Positions 31,657 to 51,519 of a stretch of DNA of 64,000 bases are shown here, piece after piece. Under the pieces are notes generated by a model. The model searched no databases. It was given only the letters and a program-made list of their open reading frames with translations, and was not told the origin of the DNA. The DNA comes from Aptenodytes patagonicus (taxonomy: Eukaryota > Chordata > Aves > Sphenisciformes > Spheniscidae): contig NC_134951.1 of assembly GCF_965638725.1 (NCBI RefSeq), forward strand, positions 4,464,001 through 4,528,000, in the 5' to 3' direction. The position numbers and the translations under genes are program-made. How positions within the stretch are numbered: the first letter of the stretch is position 1; every line of letters starts with the position of its first letter.

Positions 31657-34600
31657 CATTCTCTTCTGTCAGCCATTTGTTCACCACTGAGCTCTTCCCT
31701 TCGAGAGCCTCCCTTGACTTGCCCTTCATGCCCTGCGCATTTTTCTTAGATCTCTTTGTTTTGTTTCCCAGTCAAAGCAAATATTTTACTGAGGTTTCTA
31801 GCACAGCCTTCTTAACATCTTTCAGGCCACCTGCAGGCTTCTTGCTCCTCTGGACTGCTCCTTTTGGTGCTTTTCTTTCTTCCTTTTTGCTTTTTTGAGA
31901 TTAAGTATTCACATGTAGAATGTATTTGGTCCCACAACATGGTTAAGCCTAACTGTACTGTGGTCACTTTTACAGAGCACCTCTCTCACAAACAACTTTT
32001 GAATTAGGTCCTTTGCACCACTCACGACCAAATCCAGGAAGGCGACTCTTCTTGTGGGTGCCAGGACTAGTTATTCTAAGAATCACCCTTTTACTGCAAC
32101 AAAAATTTGATCTCTGCATCTCCTAACATCATCCACAGTCACCCCTCGCAACCGCTCTGCTGCATCACCTCAAGGAAGGGAATGATCTGCAAAAGATGTG
32201 ACCCGCTATCTGGGTCCCTCAGGGAGGGACTATTGCTTAAACCCTCCTCTAAGGTACTGAGAAATACTTGCAGCTAGGCTGCGTAGCAAAACACGGGTTG
32301 AAACAGGTGCACACAGGTGGCTCAACACGTGAGGGCCAGCTGGGTCCATGCGATATCACCCGTAGGCAAAGCCAAGACTCCCTTTGCCTTCGCTACCTCG
32401 TCTCCTGCCCACGGGAGCAGTGCTATTCGAGGCATGCCGTTGTGCAGGTGGTTTCGATGCTCCTCATTGTTCCTGTCCACTGGATGAGTAAAGCATGGGC
32501 CGTCCAGCTCCCCAGTCTTGTTGGGCTTGACTGAGCCTCAGATTGTGAACGCCCTTCAAACAACGAAGGCGTTTCCAGCTCAGTATAGCCCTGACTCTTA
32601 CATTATCCATCTTTCCCATAGAGTGAATCTTCCCGAGTTCTGTGAAGAAGAGATTTTTCCATGCCTGCCCCACGATAGCCATGACATCTGGCTGTTCAGA
32701 TTTCTGGGAAGTGGTGGCCAGCAATCATGCTCTACACCAAAGGATCAACTGTCCCCAGTTGTTGGTCACAATCAAGAATGATTTTGCATGCTATTTTGTT
32801 AATGACGCCTGCATTTATTTTCAAAGGGGATAAACAGTTTAGGATGTTAGAGCACAGCTCCCAAGATCTTTCTCCTCCTCCTGGCTGTGGGTGACCAGGA
32901 GGCAATGACCTTGCTGACACTTCCCCCTTCTGCGCCCCAGTTTCTTCAACGTGAGTAGCAATTCCTGCATACTCTGTAAAGCACTTGATTTCCTAATTGC
33001 AACAATTATACAATCACTGAGGAGTCTCACTTTGTTATTCCTGAAAGCCAGCTCCGTGACAGAGTCACTGCAACTTTTTGGCATACCACCGAATGTCTGC
33101 TTTTTGCTATTATTATTTCTTATTCCTGAACTAAAAGGGTTAAAATTAATCCCGGGTGGAAGAGCTTAATTACAACAGCAGGTACCTTCTGTTTGCTTGG
33201 CTACCTCCTACGGGTGATGCAAGCCTCAGTTCACGAGTACAAAGGACTTTCAAATCACTAGATGGAGGGAGTGATTAAGGTTCCAGTAGCACCTTCGGCC
33301 TTGGAGAGCTTATTATTAATGATTTTTTTCTTTGGCGGTGGCAACGTGCTCTGCAATAATGTCGGCTGCAGTGCATTTGCAGGACTGGGTGTGCCTGGAG
33401 AAGCTGCTACACCAAAAGCAGCACAGATGGCTGATGAGATTTTTTAAGCCATCTTCCCGGGCTGAACAAATCTGAGCTCCCTGACTGTGGAGTTAATCAA
33501 ACCTCCTCTTGACTTGGGCTCGGGTAGGAGATGACCCAGAAAACCTTTCCCAGGTTTTGGAGATGCCTGCCGATGAGATGTGGCTGGATATAAGATCCAC
33601 AGGACCTGGGCCTCACACCTCAGAAACCGGAGGGATCAAATCACTCCTCACCGATGAATTGTTTAAAGCGCTTTGTGTTATCACTCATGCTTTATTAGAT
33701 ATTTACACAACTCAAATAGTTTGTGAACCACAGCCTCTTTGGACACAGCGAATATGTGTTAGAGGAGGGAAAAAGAGCACAGGTCGCTTCAATACTGGAA
33801 GGCTGAGATATTTTGCAGAGCCGGCAAGAGGGCAGCAGAACATCCCTGAAGAATTCAGTTTCCAGCCCTTGCTGTATCACGATAGAGGCCAAATGAGAGT
33901 TGACCAGACCTCCCCTCCAGAACAGGGTCTGAATCAGCCAGACGTCCTCTGAGAAGCTGGACAGATGACCGAGCCAGGACAGCATCTTCTGAGGATACAG
34001 GATGGGAAAGGTGGAAGATAAAAGACCTTCTCTTGAGATGATTATAAGGGGATATGGGAAATAGTCTTATGGAAGAGAAAAGGGGTCCTACAGGGAAGAT
34101 GGGAAAATGAGGGTTATATTTCACATTTACCCATCTGTTCAGGAAAGACAGCCGTCCTGCATGGAGAAGGTGGGCAAGTTAACAGACGCTAACCAAGGTA
34201 TTTCTAAATACTACATTGGCAGGAGCAACTCAGTGCCCCAGGGGAGAGAGAAGGTCTGGCCAGAGGAGCTGGGACCTCACCATGCAGGACCTGGCTGGTG
34301 AGGATGAAGGCAGAGAGACAAATCACAGGCAAGCGACAAGGTGGGAGAGACGTGGGGAGAGAAAGCAGTGGTGTCCCTGCCGTGCACCCCTTTGGCGTGT
34401 GGTGGGTGGAAAGGGCAATGCAGAAGTCCAAGAGCTGGAAGAAGGTCCCAGGGGGCTGCACTGTCAGATCTGAGCCTTGCCTAGCACCAGCCCTCAACAT
34501 CTCCCCCCTCCACGGGCTCAGCCAAGGTGAAGCAGCAGGGCCGTGACAGGGAGAGCCTTCCCAATTAAACTTCTGCAGTGGTTGGAAATCAGCCTTGTGC

Positions 34601-35058
34601 TCTCCCCTTGGGACACCAGGGTGGCAACCGAGGCCATCAGGGCTCCATGGGTGGCTGCCACAGGAAAGCATACGGGATGGGTGAGGTCTGCTGTGGTATC
34701 TCAGCATCACACGGGACACATCACGAGGAGGAACTCTGCCTGATTCCCACCACAAACCACCCTTGGCAGGGAGAGGAGAAGACCTGCCCAGTTTCAGGCT
34801 ACGAGTCCAACCCTGCCTTGGTGACAGTGCAGGGACAGGGTCCAGTGCATGAGGAGGTGCCACACAGTGATTTCCCAGGTGTGGATACACGGATGAAGAG
34901 CAGACACGTGGCCACATGCAAAAGTAACTTCCACCAGCTCTAAGGAAAGACAGCACCAAAACCAACACATACCCATGTAAAGAAGGACAAACTACGCTAC
35001 TGCTGCCATTGCTACTGATGCTACTGACGCTGCCAGCCCCTGCATGGGCTGCGGAGGG
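31657..35058. other. Intergenic stretch between LTRs and AvBD14
   Basis: No gene is supported. A 147-codon plus frame (33509-33952) and a 254-codon minus frame (34204-34968) lack recognisable domains. The latter lies 90 bases downstream of AvBD14 on the same strand and would in part be its 3' flank. 31950-32150 may hold a decayed old repeat. Confidence 0.4.
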
Positions 35059-35617
35059 TCACCATAAGGGCCTGCAGCACTTTGCCAGTCCATTGTAGCA
35101 GGTACCGGTGGCTCTCTTAAACAAGGGACACAGCAGGAATGAACACTCGCCCTTGGTCTTCCGACACATCGCAGTGTCTGACACTGTAATTAAGAAAAAG
35201 AGCCGGTAAGCATCTTTCTTTGGATTTGCACGCGTGAAGAAATCCTGCCCCCATGTTCCCAACAGCTCGGTCTGCAGATAGCACAAGCGGCATCTCGGGG
35301 AGATCATCAACCTGCTGTTGAGTTTTGCTGCGATGTCTGAAAGCGTTCACGAGTTCTGCAGAGTGTGATGCTCTCTCCCTTAGCACTGAAATGCCTAACT
35401 GGAGTTGGCATACTCAGTGCTAGGCAGGAAGGTTCAACACCCAAGTGTCACATCAGCTGCGCACGTATCACGAGTTTGTTCCTCGTTTACAGAATCGCTC
35501 CCTGTTCCCCAAACACAAAAACGCACGTTGGTTGTAGTTACACTTACCTGCAGCGGCCTGGAACACCATGAGAAGAAGCAGCAGCAGGAGGAATATCTTC
35601 GTGACTTTGGTTGACAT
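35059..35617 (-). CDS. AvBD14: Avian beta-defensin 14
   Basis: Secreted antimicrobial peptide precursor of 64 residues in two coding exons on the minus strand: 35548-35617 (Kozak-like CCACCATG) and 35183-35059 (acceptor TTAATTACAG). The signal is MSTKVTKIF, a run of seven Leu, then MVFQAAA. The mature part contains CRKTKGEC, CPLFKRATGTC and LAKCCRPLW, close to chicken AvBD14 (CRKMKGKC, CPFFKRSSGTC, LAKCCRPFW). Spacing is C-x6-C-x4-C-x9-C-x6-CC, one residue longer before CC than its neighbours. Unlike the other genes here, the stop is in the mature exon and the TATA box lies just upstream of the start codon, so no separate noncoding first exon is needed. No AATAAA was found close downstream. 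Confidence 0.95.
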
Positions 35618-35680
35618 GGTGGAGTGTCACCACAAAGCTGCTGAGACCAAGAGACGCTGCGAGAGGAAGGAATGAACCTG

Positions 35681-35688
35681 TATTTATA
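35681..35688 (-). promoter_or_regulatory. TATA box of AvBD14
   Basis: TATAAATA on the minus strand, 64 bases upstream of the start codon. A start site about 30 bases downstream would give a 5' UTR of some 35 bases in the same exon as the signal peptide. Confidence 0.65.
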
Positions 35689-35689
35689 A

Positions 35690-38020
35690 GGCTTTCATGA
35701 ATGCGATCTGCAGGGATTTAGCAATGGTATTTGGATCCAAATAATATATTTAGAGGATGCACGTTGTAACCTCTAATTACAAACTCTTGTGTGGATAGAT
35801 ACCACAACATGTCCCCACCCCAAAAGGAATGATCCTCTTCACACACCTGCTGGCTCCCACGTCCTGATCCAAAGCACCATCTCCTCCACGAATAGCGCAG
35901 ACAGGCAGATATTTCAGCAACCATTTACCCAGAGCAATGACCACACGCACAAGGCCCAGCTCACTTCAAGGTATGTGCATGCTCAAATCTCCATCTTTGC
36001 CTCCAGAAATTCAGATTTTACACAGAAAGGAATATTTGTTCCCATTTTAGGCCCGAAAAAAGATTGCCCAAAGCCACATAGAGACTGAATCCAGAATCAG
36101 TCCCACCAAGATGTTATACCTCTCTGTGTGCAGCTCCAGCAGCACAACTAAGAGGTCTCTGCAACTCCTCGTGTTCCCACTTCAAGGGGGGGGTTAAAAT
36201 ATGAGAAGGTGCAGCAGAGAGTCCCAAAAAATCACTTGAAGGTTGGAGAAACAGCTTTGCATGGAGCAGCTGGAGGACCTTCATTTGCTAAGCTCGCTGA
36301 ATAAAATATGGAGAGGTGACTTTCACCATCCTCTGGATGTAGCTTCGCTGGAGACCTGAGGGGTGTTTTTAGCACGAGAGGCTCCTGGGCACGGAAAGCC
36401 AGCAGAGAAAAGCGCAGCCAAACCGCTGGCTGGACGGCAGCCAGAGCAACTGGGAGTTGGCAAACTGGGGAGGGTGGCTAGCTCTGGGAATATCTTCTGG
36501 AAGGCTTTCTGGCTTTCTCCTTCTCCGGTTAGCATTGTTTCAGGGTGAAAATGGCACGTCTCGTGTGGCATGGGAATTTATTCCTGGCTTGGAACAAAGC
36601 CTTTGGGCAGGAGGAGGGACCGATTTTGTCATCAGTCACTTTGAGACTGAGAAAAGACAGTTGAGGCGCCTCAGGGTGGCTCCTTTCTGGGAATGATGAC
36701 AATGGAGGGCAGGGGGCATGAGGCGATGAGGTTCACACGTCTTCTGTGGGTGACAAGAAGGGTCACGCCACATTGCACCTGCAGGAACCCTTGCAACTTT
36801 CTCACTGCTGGATTTGCAAGCGAAGACGGTTCTTCAACAGCCCACCCTCAGCTTTGGAAGAGGCTTTGGTGCCCATTAGAGGCTTAGTTATGCTTTGCCT
36901 GCAGAAAGTTGGGTTTTCTAGGAATGGGCCATTTGGCAGCCCATTTGTTGCGCTATAAACTGTGGAGGACAAGGCTCGGAGACAACCAAGACTGAGCTTC
37001 ACTTGGCTCCAGAGCCCTCTTTACAGCCCTAGCTTTATTAAAATGCTTTGCTGGAGCTGGGCCCAACAGCTCAACGTTGTTAGTTAGTGAAACGCTGCTG
37101 AATACGGACATGGCAGTGGGACAAGAGGAAAAGTAGGCTATCCCTTCCACCCACGACTTTTTTAACCCGCCGGTCACCAGATCCAAACGCTGGAGTTGAG
37201 GCTGCAAAGATGCAAAGTTCTTACATGCTTGGTAAAAACCAGCGCTGGAGACCAAGGAGAGACCCCGGTGGTGCTCGCTCGAGGAGGGACAATCAGGCAG
37301 TGACCTCCTGAGCAGTTTGGCTCCCCGGCCAGCAGCACATCCACGGCCCTGAGCACACACAGGATATTTAGTTCATCGCTCACATGCAAATATCGAAGAG
37401 GGGAGTTACAGAGCATGGCAGGGACAGGCATAACGTACTGGGGACCTGTAGAGAACCCTGCAAACTGAGCTTTCGTATTTCAAAAAGTCCCCGCTCCGGG
37501 ACTCAGCTGAATGGGTGAGAAATTTTCCTCCTGTTAAGCAACAGAGTCGAGGCTTAGTTCTCCCAGGGTTGCAAAGAAACTCGCTAAAATTCCAAAAAAC
37601 AACAGTAACTGTGTGAAAGCCCCCAAACACACGTACATCCCGACAGCCCAGCTGACGTACAAACCTTTGGGAGCTTCCTGCGTGGTTTTGCAAAAGCAGT
37701 GACAAAACCTTAGATGATATTTGGACTTAATTGTAACAGCCCGTCGTGGCCTTTCCTGAGGATTTGTTTTCTGGAAAGCATGTGCTTCTCAGGGGATGGA
37801 GCCTGCAGGGCTGGAGATGGGGAAAAAAAGCAGGTAGGACATGTCTCTGCACGCACAAGGGCACCTGCAACCACCAACGGTTGGGAGCACGTTTCACAAG
37901 GGTTTCATTTCTTGGGTGGGGAGAAAAAAAACCAACTGAATTAATTTGTGGCTCCCAGCACATCGTGTCCCGGCTGCCACCTAGTGCTCGTCCCTGCGGG
38001 GGATGCACACCCTCGGGCAT
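35690..38020. other. Intergenic stretch between AvBD14 and XKR5
   Basis: Divergent intergenic region (AvBD14 minus, XKR5 plus). No defensin exon, RNA gene or named repeat was recognised; short open frames only. Confidence 0.45.
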
Positions 38021-38032
38021 CGCACAAGGGGA

Positions 38033-38350
38033 CCTCGGGATGGGCTTGTGCCAGCGCACAAGAACCTGGGGGACATCGGGACGGGCTTGTGCCAGCGCAG
38101 AAGAACCTGGGGGACATCGGGACGGGCTTGTGCGACCGCAGAAGAACCTGGGGGACCTTGGGACGGGCTTGTGCGAGCGCAGAAGAACCTGGGGGACCTC
38201 GGGACGGGATTGCATGAGTGCACAAGAACCTGGGGGACATCGGGATGGGCTTGTGCCAGCGCACAAGAACCTGGGAACTCGGGGTGAGACTTGTGCAAGT
38301 AGGCAACAGCTTGGGGGAACGCTGGGACGGGCTTCTGCAAGGGGACAATA
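38033..38350 (+). repeat. 41-bp minisatellite upstream of XKR5
   Basis: Six close copies of a 41-base unit between about 38033 and 38280 (core words GGGCTTGTG and AGAACCTGGGGGACATC), followed by more diverged partial copies to 38350. Because 41 is not a multiple of 3, all frames stay open and create long artefactual frames on both strands. Confidence 0.9.
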
Positions 38351-38626
38351 ATCCCAGGGGGGTCGGGCTGCTGCGACCACCGCCGCCCTCCGCCGCCGCA
38401 GGGGCCCGAGGAGCCCGCGTGACGCAAGCAACGTGACGTAACGTCGCCCGGCGGGAGAGAAGCGCGGCGGCGGGGCGGGGGGAGGCACTTGGGGAGGTGC
38501 CCGGTGGGGCCGGGCCGGGGAGGGACCGGCGCCGGCGCCTCCTTCCTCGTCCTCCTCCTCCCCCTTCTCCTCCCCCCCCCCCCCCTCCTGCGCCGTGGTG
38601 CAGCCGTCGCGGAAGGGGCGCGCAGG

Positions 38627-44456
<5,830 letters not shown>

Positions 44457-47400
44457 CCCTGTAAATTGCTGCAGCGTCACCTTGGGTCAGCATTGGGGTG
44501 ACTGCCTCGTCGATAGGGTACGCCGGGAGGTGGTGGGATGTTAATGCTGGCCATGAAGACTGTCCCCATGGTGCCCCTGCCACCGGGGAGATGTGGTCCT
44601 CCATCGCTAGGACATCACCTTCCCTCCCAGTGCATCTTCTAGTTGCAGTTTTGGAGAGCTTCAAAGGTCTTAAAAACCCTTAAAAGTCCAGGCTTAGGTA
44701 TTTATTAAACTTATTTATGTAACAGTCCTGCTAGGCAGCTGGAGCATCCTGCTTTCGATGTATTTGTGATGATGTCTTGAAGCGTGTCCTTTAACAAGTG
44801 CCTATACAAGCTGCTGGCCTGTCCCAGCGTCGAGATGTGGCTGCTGTCTCCAGGGGCTGCAGTGCTGGCCAAAGCAGGAGTCTTCTCAGGACAAATAAGT
44901 GCCTATAAACCAGAAAAAAACTGAGTTTTACTCTCTGATGCCCTTCCGTCTGGGCAGAATAAGCCCTAAAGTAAGGCTCAGCGATGCTTGATTTATTTTT
45001 CCCCCACCAGGATCATCTTGAGAGCTTTACCAACTCCGTTTGCTGGGGCCACACAGGAGCCCAGACCTTCCTCATACTGCAAACCACAACCTCAGGACCC
45101 GAATTACAGACAAAAGCACGTCCTGCTTGCTTGCTTACTGTCCCGCTTCCTCAAGTGACCTTTTCTGCCCAGCCTCTTCCTTGCCCCCTTCCACCTAGCT
45201 GCAGATAATCCAGATCTGGCTGGATGCTCCCTCCTAAATTTAGCCTCAAACCAAATCTCAAAACAGATCTACATACTCCTGCCACCGTAAAATCCCCATT
45301 GCAGGCAGGGTTTATTTATATCGGGAACTAAAAGCCTCAACGCCGTGGTCTCAGAAATAGCTAATGCTTCCCGCTGGCTGGGCACGGGTTTGTGCCCAGG
45401 ACATGGCTTGACATGTTGATTGAGGTCTGGTCAGCTGGGTTCACCAGCGAGCTTGTGGGTGCCAGCTGGTGCACATCTGGCCACGTCCTCCAGCTGTTGT
45501 CCCGCTGCGGGCAGGACTCCGGTGGTGCCACAGGACAGGAAAGGCAGCAGGAAGGACAGGCATGCGATGAATTATTAAAAAAAGCTTCCGCGTAGCATTC
45601 ACTGCTCAGGATTGACCCAGCCAGACGTTTCTCCGAGCTGATCTGGGCACTGAAAACCCAGTTGGTGCCGGTTTCGGAGTGAAGCCGCTTTCCAACGTGG
45701 TGAAAGCTCCACGTCTCCGTTCGGACCCCAGCACCGCCGTGCTGTGGCTGTGCTCTGCAGGGAGGAAGCAGTTGCAGCGTCTTTTCAGAGTCCTCCTCGC
45801 TACGTGCACCGCACAGAAGGCAGCAGAGCTGCTGTGGCATTATGGAAATTTTTATCTGGTTTGTTTTTCTAACTTTGGTAATATATAATGATGCTTTAAA
45901 AAACAAAGCGGCCTTTGCTGCGTCTGTGTCTCGTGTCGGGGGTGCACAAAAGCGTGGAGAGGTCCTCCCTGGACCTTGCTGTAGGGGATGTTGGACCTTG
46001 ATCTCCTGCTGCTTTGCAAGCGAACCGCTGTGCAGCTTCCTGGCTGGAGGTGACCTCGCCTCCTCCCCTCTCCTTTGCAACTCCATTTTCCTGTTTTCTT
46101 AGATTTTCTACCCGTTCCAGTTCTACCCGCCCCCAGTCAAGCTGTTTGTTTAATCGAGCGGGGTTTTTTCCCTTTCTCCAGCTGGAGGGTGTGCAAAGAT
46201 AGGACACAGATACGAACGGGCACGGGACTCCGCATCTCCTTTCTCTCTTCCCCACACTTTTCTCCTGCAGCCCCAGGATGAGTTGCCTGCCGGGGTTTTG
46301 AAGGAGGGTCTGCATCCAGCATCTTTCTAGCTGGGGCCACCTCAGTCCGCGGGACCTGGGCACTTCGATGTGGCGTGCAGATAGCAGTGGGTTGGGTGAG
46401 TTTGGTTGCTGCGGGCAAGTAGCAGCTCGGGAGGAGCGGAGATGGCAAGCTGGGACGTTGGCAGCCCTTTGGGGTGGGGATACAGAGCTTTACTGGCCAA
46501 ATTTCTGTGCCAGGCAGCGGATGCTGGGAGGAAGGATTGGTTACGTCTTCCCTGTCCCATTCCCTCTTGCCAGAGTGGGAACCCGGCTTCACTGGGGGGG
46601 TGGCTGGTGGCAGCTGCCCCTGTCCCCCACCCCTCTGACCCAGAGCAAGGTGAGTGATGCTGAACCGGGCAGCGGTGCCTGCTCACCCCATCCCCAAACC
46701 AGGACCAAACTAGGTCTAGGACAAGAAAGTCCTTTCCCTCCCTGAGCAGGATCATTCTCTTCCTAACCCAGAGCCTTCCCTTTAGGTTGGAGGGGTCCCG
46801 TGAAAGGGGCTGTGTCCTATATAACTTGGACCGAGAGATCTGATTTTAGGAACCTTGAGAAGAAACACTAACATGACAAGAATCATTGAAACTATATGCT
46901 AAATTAAGACTGGTAATATTTGGGGTCTATTTTGAGCATTTGCTGCAGATAGTAAGAGCATCCAACCCTAACATCTGAGGTCCGGTGGGTTGGAAAACAA
47001 GCCACCAACCCAAGGATCACAGTTCACGGCGTTGTGCTTGGTGGGAATCTCTCCTTGGATGCTCTTACTCAAGCCACAGCAGCCACCTTGGCTCTACACC
47101 CTACGGTTGCAATCCTACGCTCCGTAATCCTTTGCATTGACTCCAAAAAGCAAATGCTTAGTAGGTCAAGTGATGACTATCCAAATTATGGGCTGCCCTC
47201 CAACCTGTGCTGGTTATCACAAGGCAAGATCAGGCAGGAACAGCAAATGCATCGAGTGTTTGCTGTTCTGTCCTGGTCCAGGGCCTTGAGACACGGAAGG
47301 ATTTACACCATCCTTGTTGCAGTTGTGAGCGATTAAGTGTATTTCACCCGATAAATAGAGGGTTGCTGCTGTTAACAGCAGGCCGCGGGCTTTGTGCTAA

Positions 47401-50400
47401 CTAAACTTGGGCTTACCAGGGACTGTCTTTGAACAGCCATGGGTCTGTTTTAGCTGCAACTGCAAAAAATGATAAGGGTCATGAAATGGTTGGGAGGGCT
47501 GTATCCTACAGCTTAATGCTAGCTCTGTTGGTGGCACGGGCTAACTGTAGATGGTAAAGGTCCAACAGCACTGAGCAGCCGTCGTGAAACTATCCCATGG
47601 ACCAGTCAGAAAAGAAAATATGGCCAAACAGACAATTTGAAGAAAGCAGAGAAACACTTCTGGGCACAGGAGACAGGCGCACCCAAGGACTTCCATTTCT
47701 CAGAGCACACCCACGGTGCACAGAGGGCCTGGAGGTGCACCATGAGCTGACACCTCTGACCCCGGAGGAGGTGGTTGTGGAAATCCCAGATGGATCGAGG
47801 AGTGGCCAAGAGAGGGGGGACTCTGGGGACAGCACCGGAGGGGCATGATGGCTGGGGTACGGATGGGGGTTTAGGTGTGGGGGCCGTGTTCCCATGGCTT
47901 TGCTCCCTGATGATAGGAGATGGTCACTGGTGAGATCCCGCCGTGCTCCCCCTCACCTTCTCCTTGGGAGCAAAGCAAAATCAGGTGAAATAATGTGGAT
48001 TATCTGTCCTTAAAGACTTCCAGCCTGCGTGAGAGCCCTGTTGCACCCAGGATCCAAGTTCTGCGTGCTGTGTACAATCCCACTGCTGAACCACAGGTCT
48101 CCACCTATAGAAATGACATATTTAGTTAAATCTAAAGCCCTGTTTGGAGTAGGAGGACTGTCCAGCTGCAAATCACAGCTCCAGACACCCCTCCCCACCC
48201 TTCCCAACTCTGCGGGAGGGAGGAACTCAAGATGCCCCCCTGACCTGGTGGTGCACATCCAGATTTTTCCCCAACGCTGCCAGACCGAAGAAGTCACGCT
48301 GGGGAGGTGGTTTTCCCCATAGCTCCTGGTTCCTCAGCCACCAGAGGGAGATGCTGCTCAAGGCCACAAAAGCAGACGCCTTGTTCCAGACGCTGCGCGC
48401 CCATCCAGCGCCCGGGTTATGGGAGGCGAGGGATGCGCAGGACTGCTGCTGCTGTGGCATCGCAGATGGGAGCCGGTGGGAGCGAAACGGGGAGCTCGGG
48501 GATACTGGAGGTGGCCGATGCGGTGCACAGCGAGTGCCTGGAGGAACGTGGCCATGGTTGCAGGAGGCTTCTTCCACCTCCCCAGGCATCACCAGGCCGT
48601 GGGGAAAGTTTGGGAGCCCCTGCCAGCGTCTCGCCGAGGTAGTATTCAGGGACGGGAAGGGTGATATCCATCTGCAAATATCCCATGGTGACTTCAGGTC
48701 GAAAGGTGCGTGTGCAAGGGGAGCTTCCACCAACCGCGTTGGACGTGGCGTGGGAACCTGCTGGTTTGGTAAAACCAGCTCCAGCTGTCACCACTGCGGT
48801 GCTGAGTCCCGATATTCGGCGGTGTGCCCATGGAGCAGTGCACGTGCGCCTGGGCGGGTGACGTGGTCACTCCCCGCTCTGGCCTGCCTTCACAGCAACC
48901 CACAGAGCGCAGAGGTCCCACAAAGGCCAGGTCCTTGCTCTCCATGGAGCAACATGGTCCTGGGACAATCCAAACCCAGGGCACGAAGCTGCACGAGAAA
49001 CTGCAGCTGGGGAAAAGCGTGGCAGAGGGGTGGCGAACCAACTGCTCAGGGGAACCGGCTGATGTTTCCTCCCTGTGTCCCAAATGCTTGAGGACACCCA
49101 ACCAGACCCTCTGCTACTTCAGCATTTCCCATGAAGCTCTTTCCAGATGAGGTACGTTATCCTGAGCTAGAGCTTACGAGCTGCCCAGCCTTGGGGGATG
49201 CTCATCACCAACGTTTGGGCTTCAGCCACCCGCAGAAGGTCTGGAGTGGGGGATGTCTCCATCCCACCACACTTGGCCAGATCATCCTGCGCTCTCGCCT
49301 ACCCTGGAATGGAAAATTTCTGCTCGTTTGCCTCCTATGAGCCTTTTTTGTTTGTTTTGTTTCTTAAGGAAACCCTCTCCAGCGCTTTAGAGAGGCAGAT
49401 GCTCATGCCCCAGCCCAGGAGAGCTCAGTGCCACCGACGAGAGGAGCTCTCGTGGGCCACGAAAGGGCAGCAAGGACGTGGAGAGCAGGAATCGACGGTG
49501 AATTTTGACAATGCAGGGAGTGACCCGCGGGCTGCCGAGGAGAACTGGCTGTGCCGCTCACCGGTGATCTGGAAAAAGGAGCGAACAGGCAGGAACAGAG
49601 GCTACGTCCCTAATAAATTAAACAATACCTGGGCGAGCGCCTGGGCTTGCGGCTGTCCAGCCTGCTGGCACCGTCCCCCTCGGCTTGTTTTTAATGGGTC
49701 GCTCTCGTCCCTCTTTCGAGGTGGAATAAAATGCAGCGGGTTGGAAAGGTACCGACAGGGCACGAGGGTCGGCAGCAGCCCTGCCCCAGCCCTGCTGGGA
49801 TCTTGCCTTCCAGCAGCACTACTTTCCGCCTCCCTCTACGGCCCGATTTCTGAGCGCTGCCCGTGAGTGCCAGGTTTCGGGGTCGGTTTTGCTCGACAGG
49901 GTGAAAAACATTCTCTCCAGCTCTGAGATGATGTAACCCCCCCTGAACTAACCCAGGAAAGATTTTCCCGGAAAAAAACATCTTTTCACTTCCAAAAATA
50001 CTGAAACACAATACTTGGACATCACAGAAAATACAAGTATTTGCCCTGGGGTGGTTGTTATTTGCTTTTTTTTCCCAAGCTGAAACTTTGGGCTTCCCAC
50101 CCCCCCCAATTAAACAGTTTTGGTTTGCTGCAAATGCCTTCTGGTGTCTTTACTATTCCTGTAACCGGCAGGGCCCAGGCTGCATCTCCGTGCCCATCGC
50201 TCTGAGGCTAAACAAGAACACAGAAGGGGGGTTCGCGGAGGGTAAACACGGCTAATCAGGACTTGCCTAATACGAACGCCTGCTTAATGAGAACCCAGGG
50301 ACTGTGCTTCCTGTGCTGGATTTGGCCGGAGGGAAACGCTTTGTTGCTCTCAACACCAGGTTTGAGACGGCTCAGTTCCCTCGAACGCGCTGGGGCAGCG

Positions 50401-50900
50401 TTTCCTCCCTCCCGTGAATCCTCCCCAGCAGCCCCGGGACGGGAGCTGCGGCTGCGAAGGACCCGTGGGGATCCAGGGATGCTGGAGGAGCCGGGCCAAA
50501 TCCTGCAAGCTAAAGGATCCGGTGCTTGTTTTGCTTGAAGGGAGACCTTTAAAACAAAAGCCCTGTTTGTGCTTTGCTTAGAGAAAGCAAAGGGGGCTTG
50601 CCGAAGGGCCCTGCCCGCTCCCCTTAATGTCCTTCAGGCTCCCTGGGGAGCTTTGGGGGGCTTTTTTAGGAACTGGCTTCAATAAATAACAGCGAACGTG
50701 CCACTGCTCTGCCCCAGAGACTCAGCTGAATCATCTCTCCGTCCACGCTGCGAAGCATCTGGCGGCCGCTACACCCCAGCCCCAGCCGGGATGTGGGTTT
50801 GGGAAGGGGATGGGATGGGGAGGGCGCCCCACGCCTCTGGCCTCGCCCTGGTTAATGGGGAGGGAGGGAGATTTGGGGTTCAGCGCTGAGGCTGTGGGCT
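44457..50900. other. Intergenic stretch between XKR5 and TRAM2
   Basis: Moderately GC-rich. An ATTAAA at 44704-44709, 248 bases after the XKR5 stop, may be its polyadenylation signal. Several open frames up to 246 codons (for example 48351-49091) resemble no known protein and overlap frames on the other strand. No LTR or CR1 copy was seen here. Confidence 0.45.
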
Positions 50901-51009
50901 TGGGGGGGGGGGGTGTGTGCAGAGGCAGGTGGGTGTCAGGGTGTGCGCAGGGAGGTGGGTGCTGGGCCACAGATGGGTGACGGGTGCAATCCGGGCTGGG
51001 CGTGCATGG

Positions 51010-51440
51010 AGAGGTGGGTGCGGGTGTGGGTGGGTGTCCAGATGTGCACGGAAGGCGAGTGCAGATGTGTGTGGGTATCCAGAGGTGCACATCAGGCGGG
51101 TGCAGACGCGGGTGGGCATCCAGACGTGCACAGTAGGTGGGCACAGGTGTGGGTGGGTGTCTGGATGCGCATGGTAAGTGGGTGCAGATGCAGGTGGGCG
51201 TCCAGACATGCACGGTAGGTGGGTGCAGACACGGGTGGGCACCCGGACGTGCACGGTAGGTGGGGTGCAGATGCAGGTGGGCGTCCAGACATGCACGGTA
51301 GGTGGGCGCAGACACGGGTGGGCACCCGGACGTGCACGGTAGGTGGGGTGCAGATGCAGGTGGGCGTCCAGACATGCGCGGTAGGTGGGTGCAGATGCGA
51401 GTGGGCGTCCAGACATGCACAATAGGTGGGTGCAGATGCG
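51010..51440 (+). repeat. 41/42-bp minisatellite with 83-bp higher-order unit upstream of TRAM2
   Basis: About ten copies of a unit containing GGTGGGTGCAGA, GGTGGGCGTCCAGACATGCA and CGGTA. Within 51220-51385 two alternating unit types form an 83-base higher-order repeat, present twice almost without change. Left copies (51010-51180) are more diverged. No similarity to the unit upstream of XKR5. Confidence 0.9.
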
Positions 51441-51519
51441 GCTGTGCGCGGATGGGAGGTGGGTGCCGAGCCCGGTGGGTGCCTCCGTCCGTCCCGTTCC
51501 CCCCCCCCCCCCCTCGCTG

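Noticed and set aside
34204-34968. 254-codon minus-strand frame downstream of AvBD14
   Set aside because: Low-complexity composition, no domain, overlapping plus-strand frames; no splice link to a signal exon.
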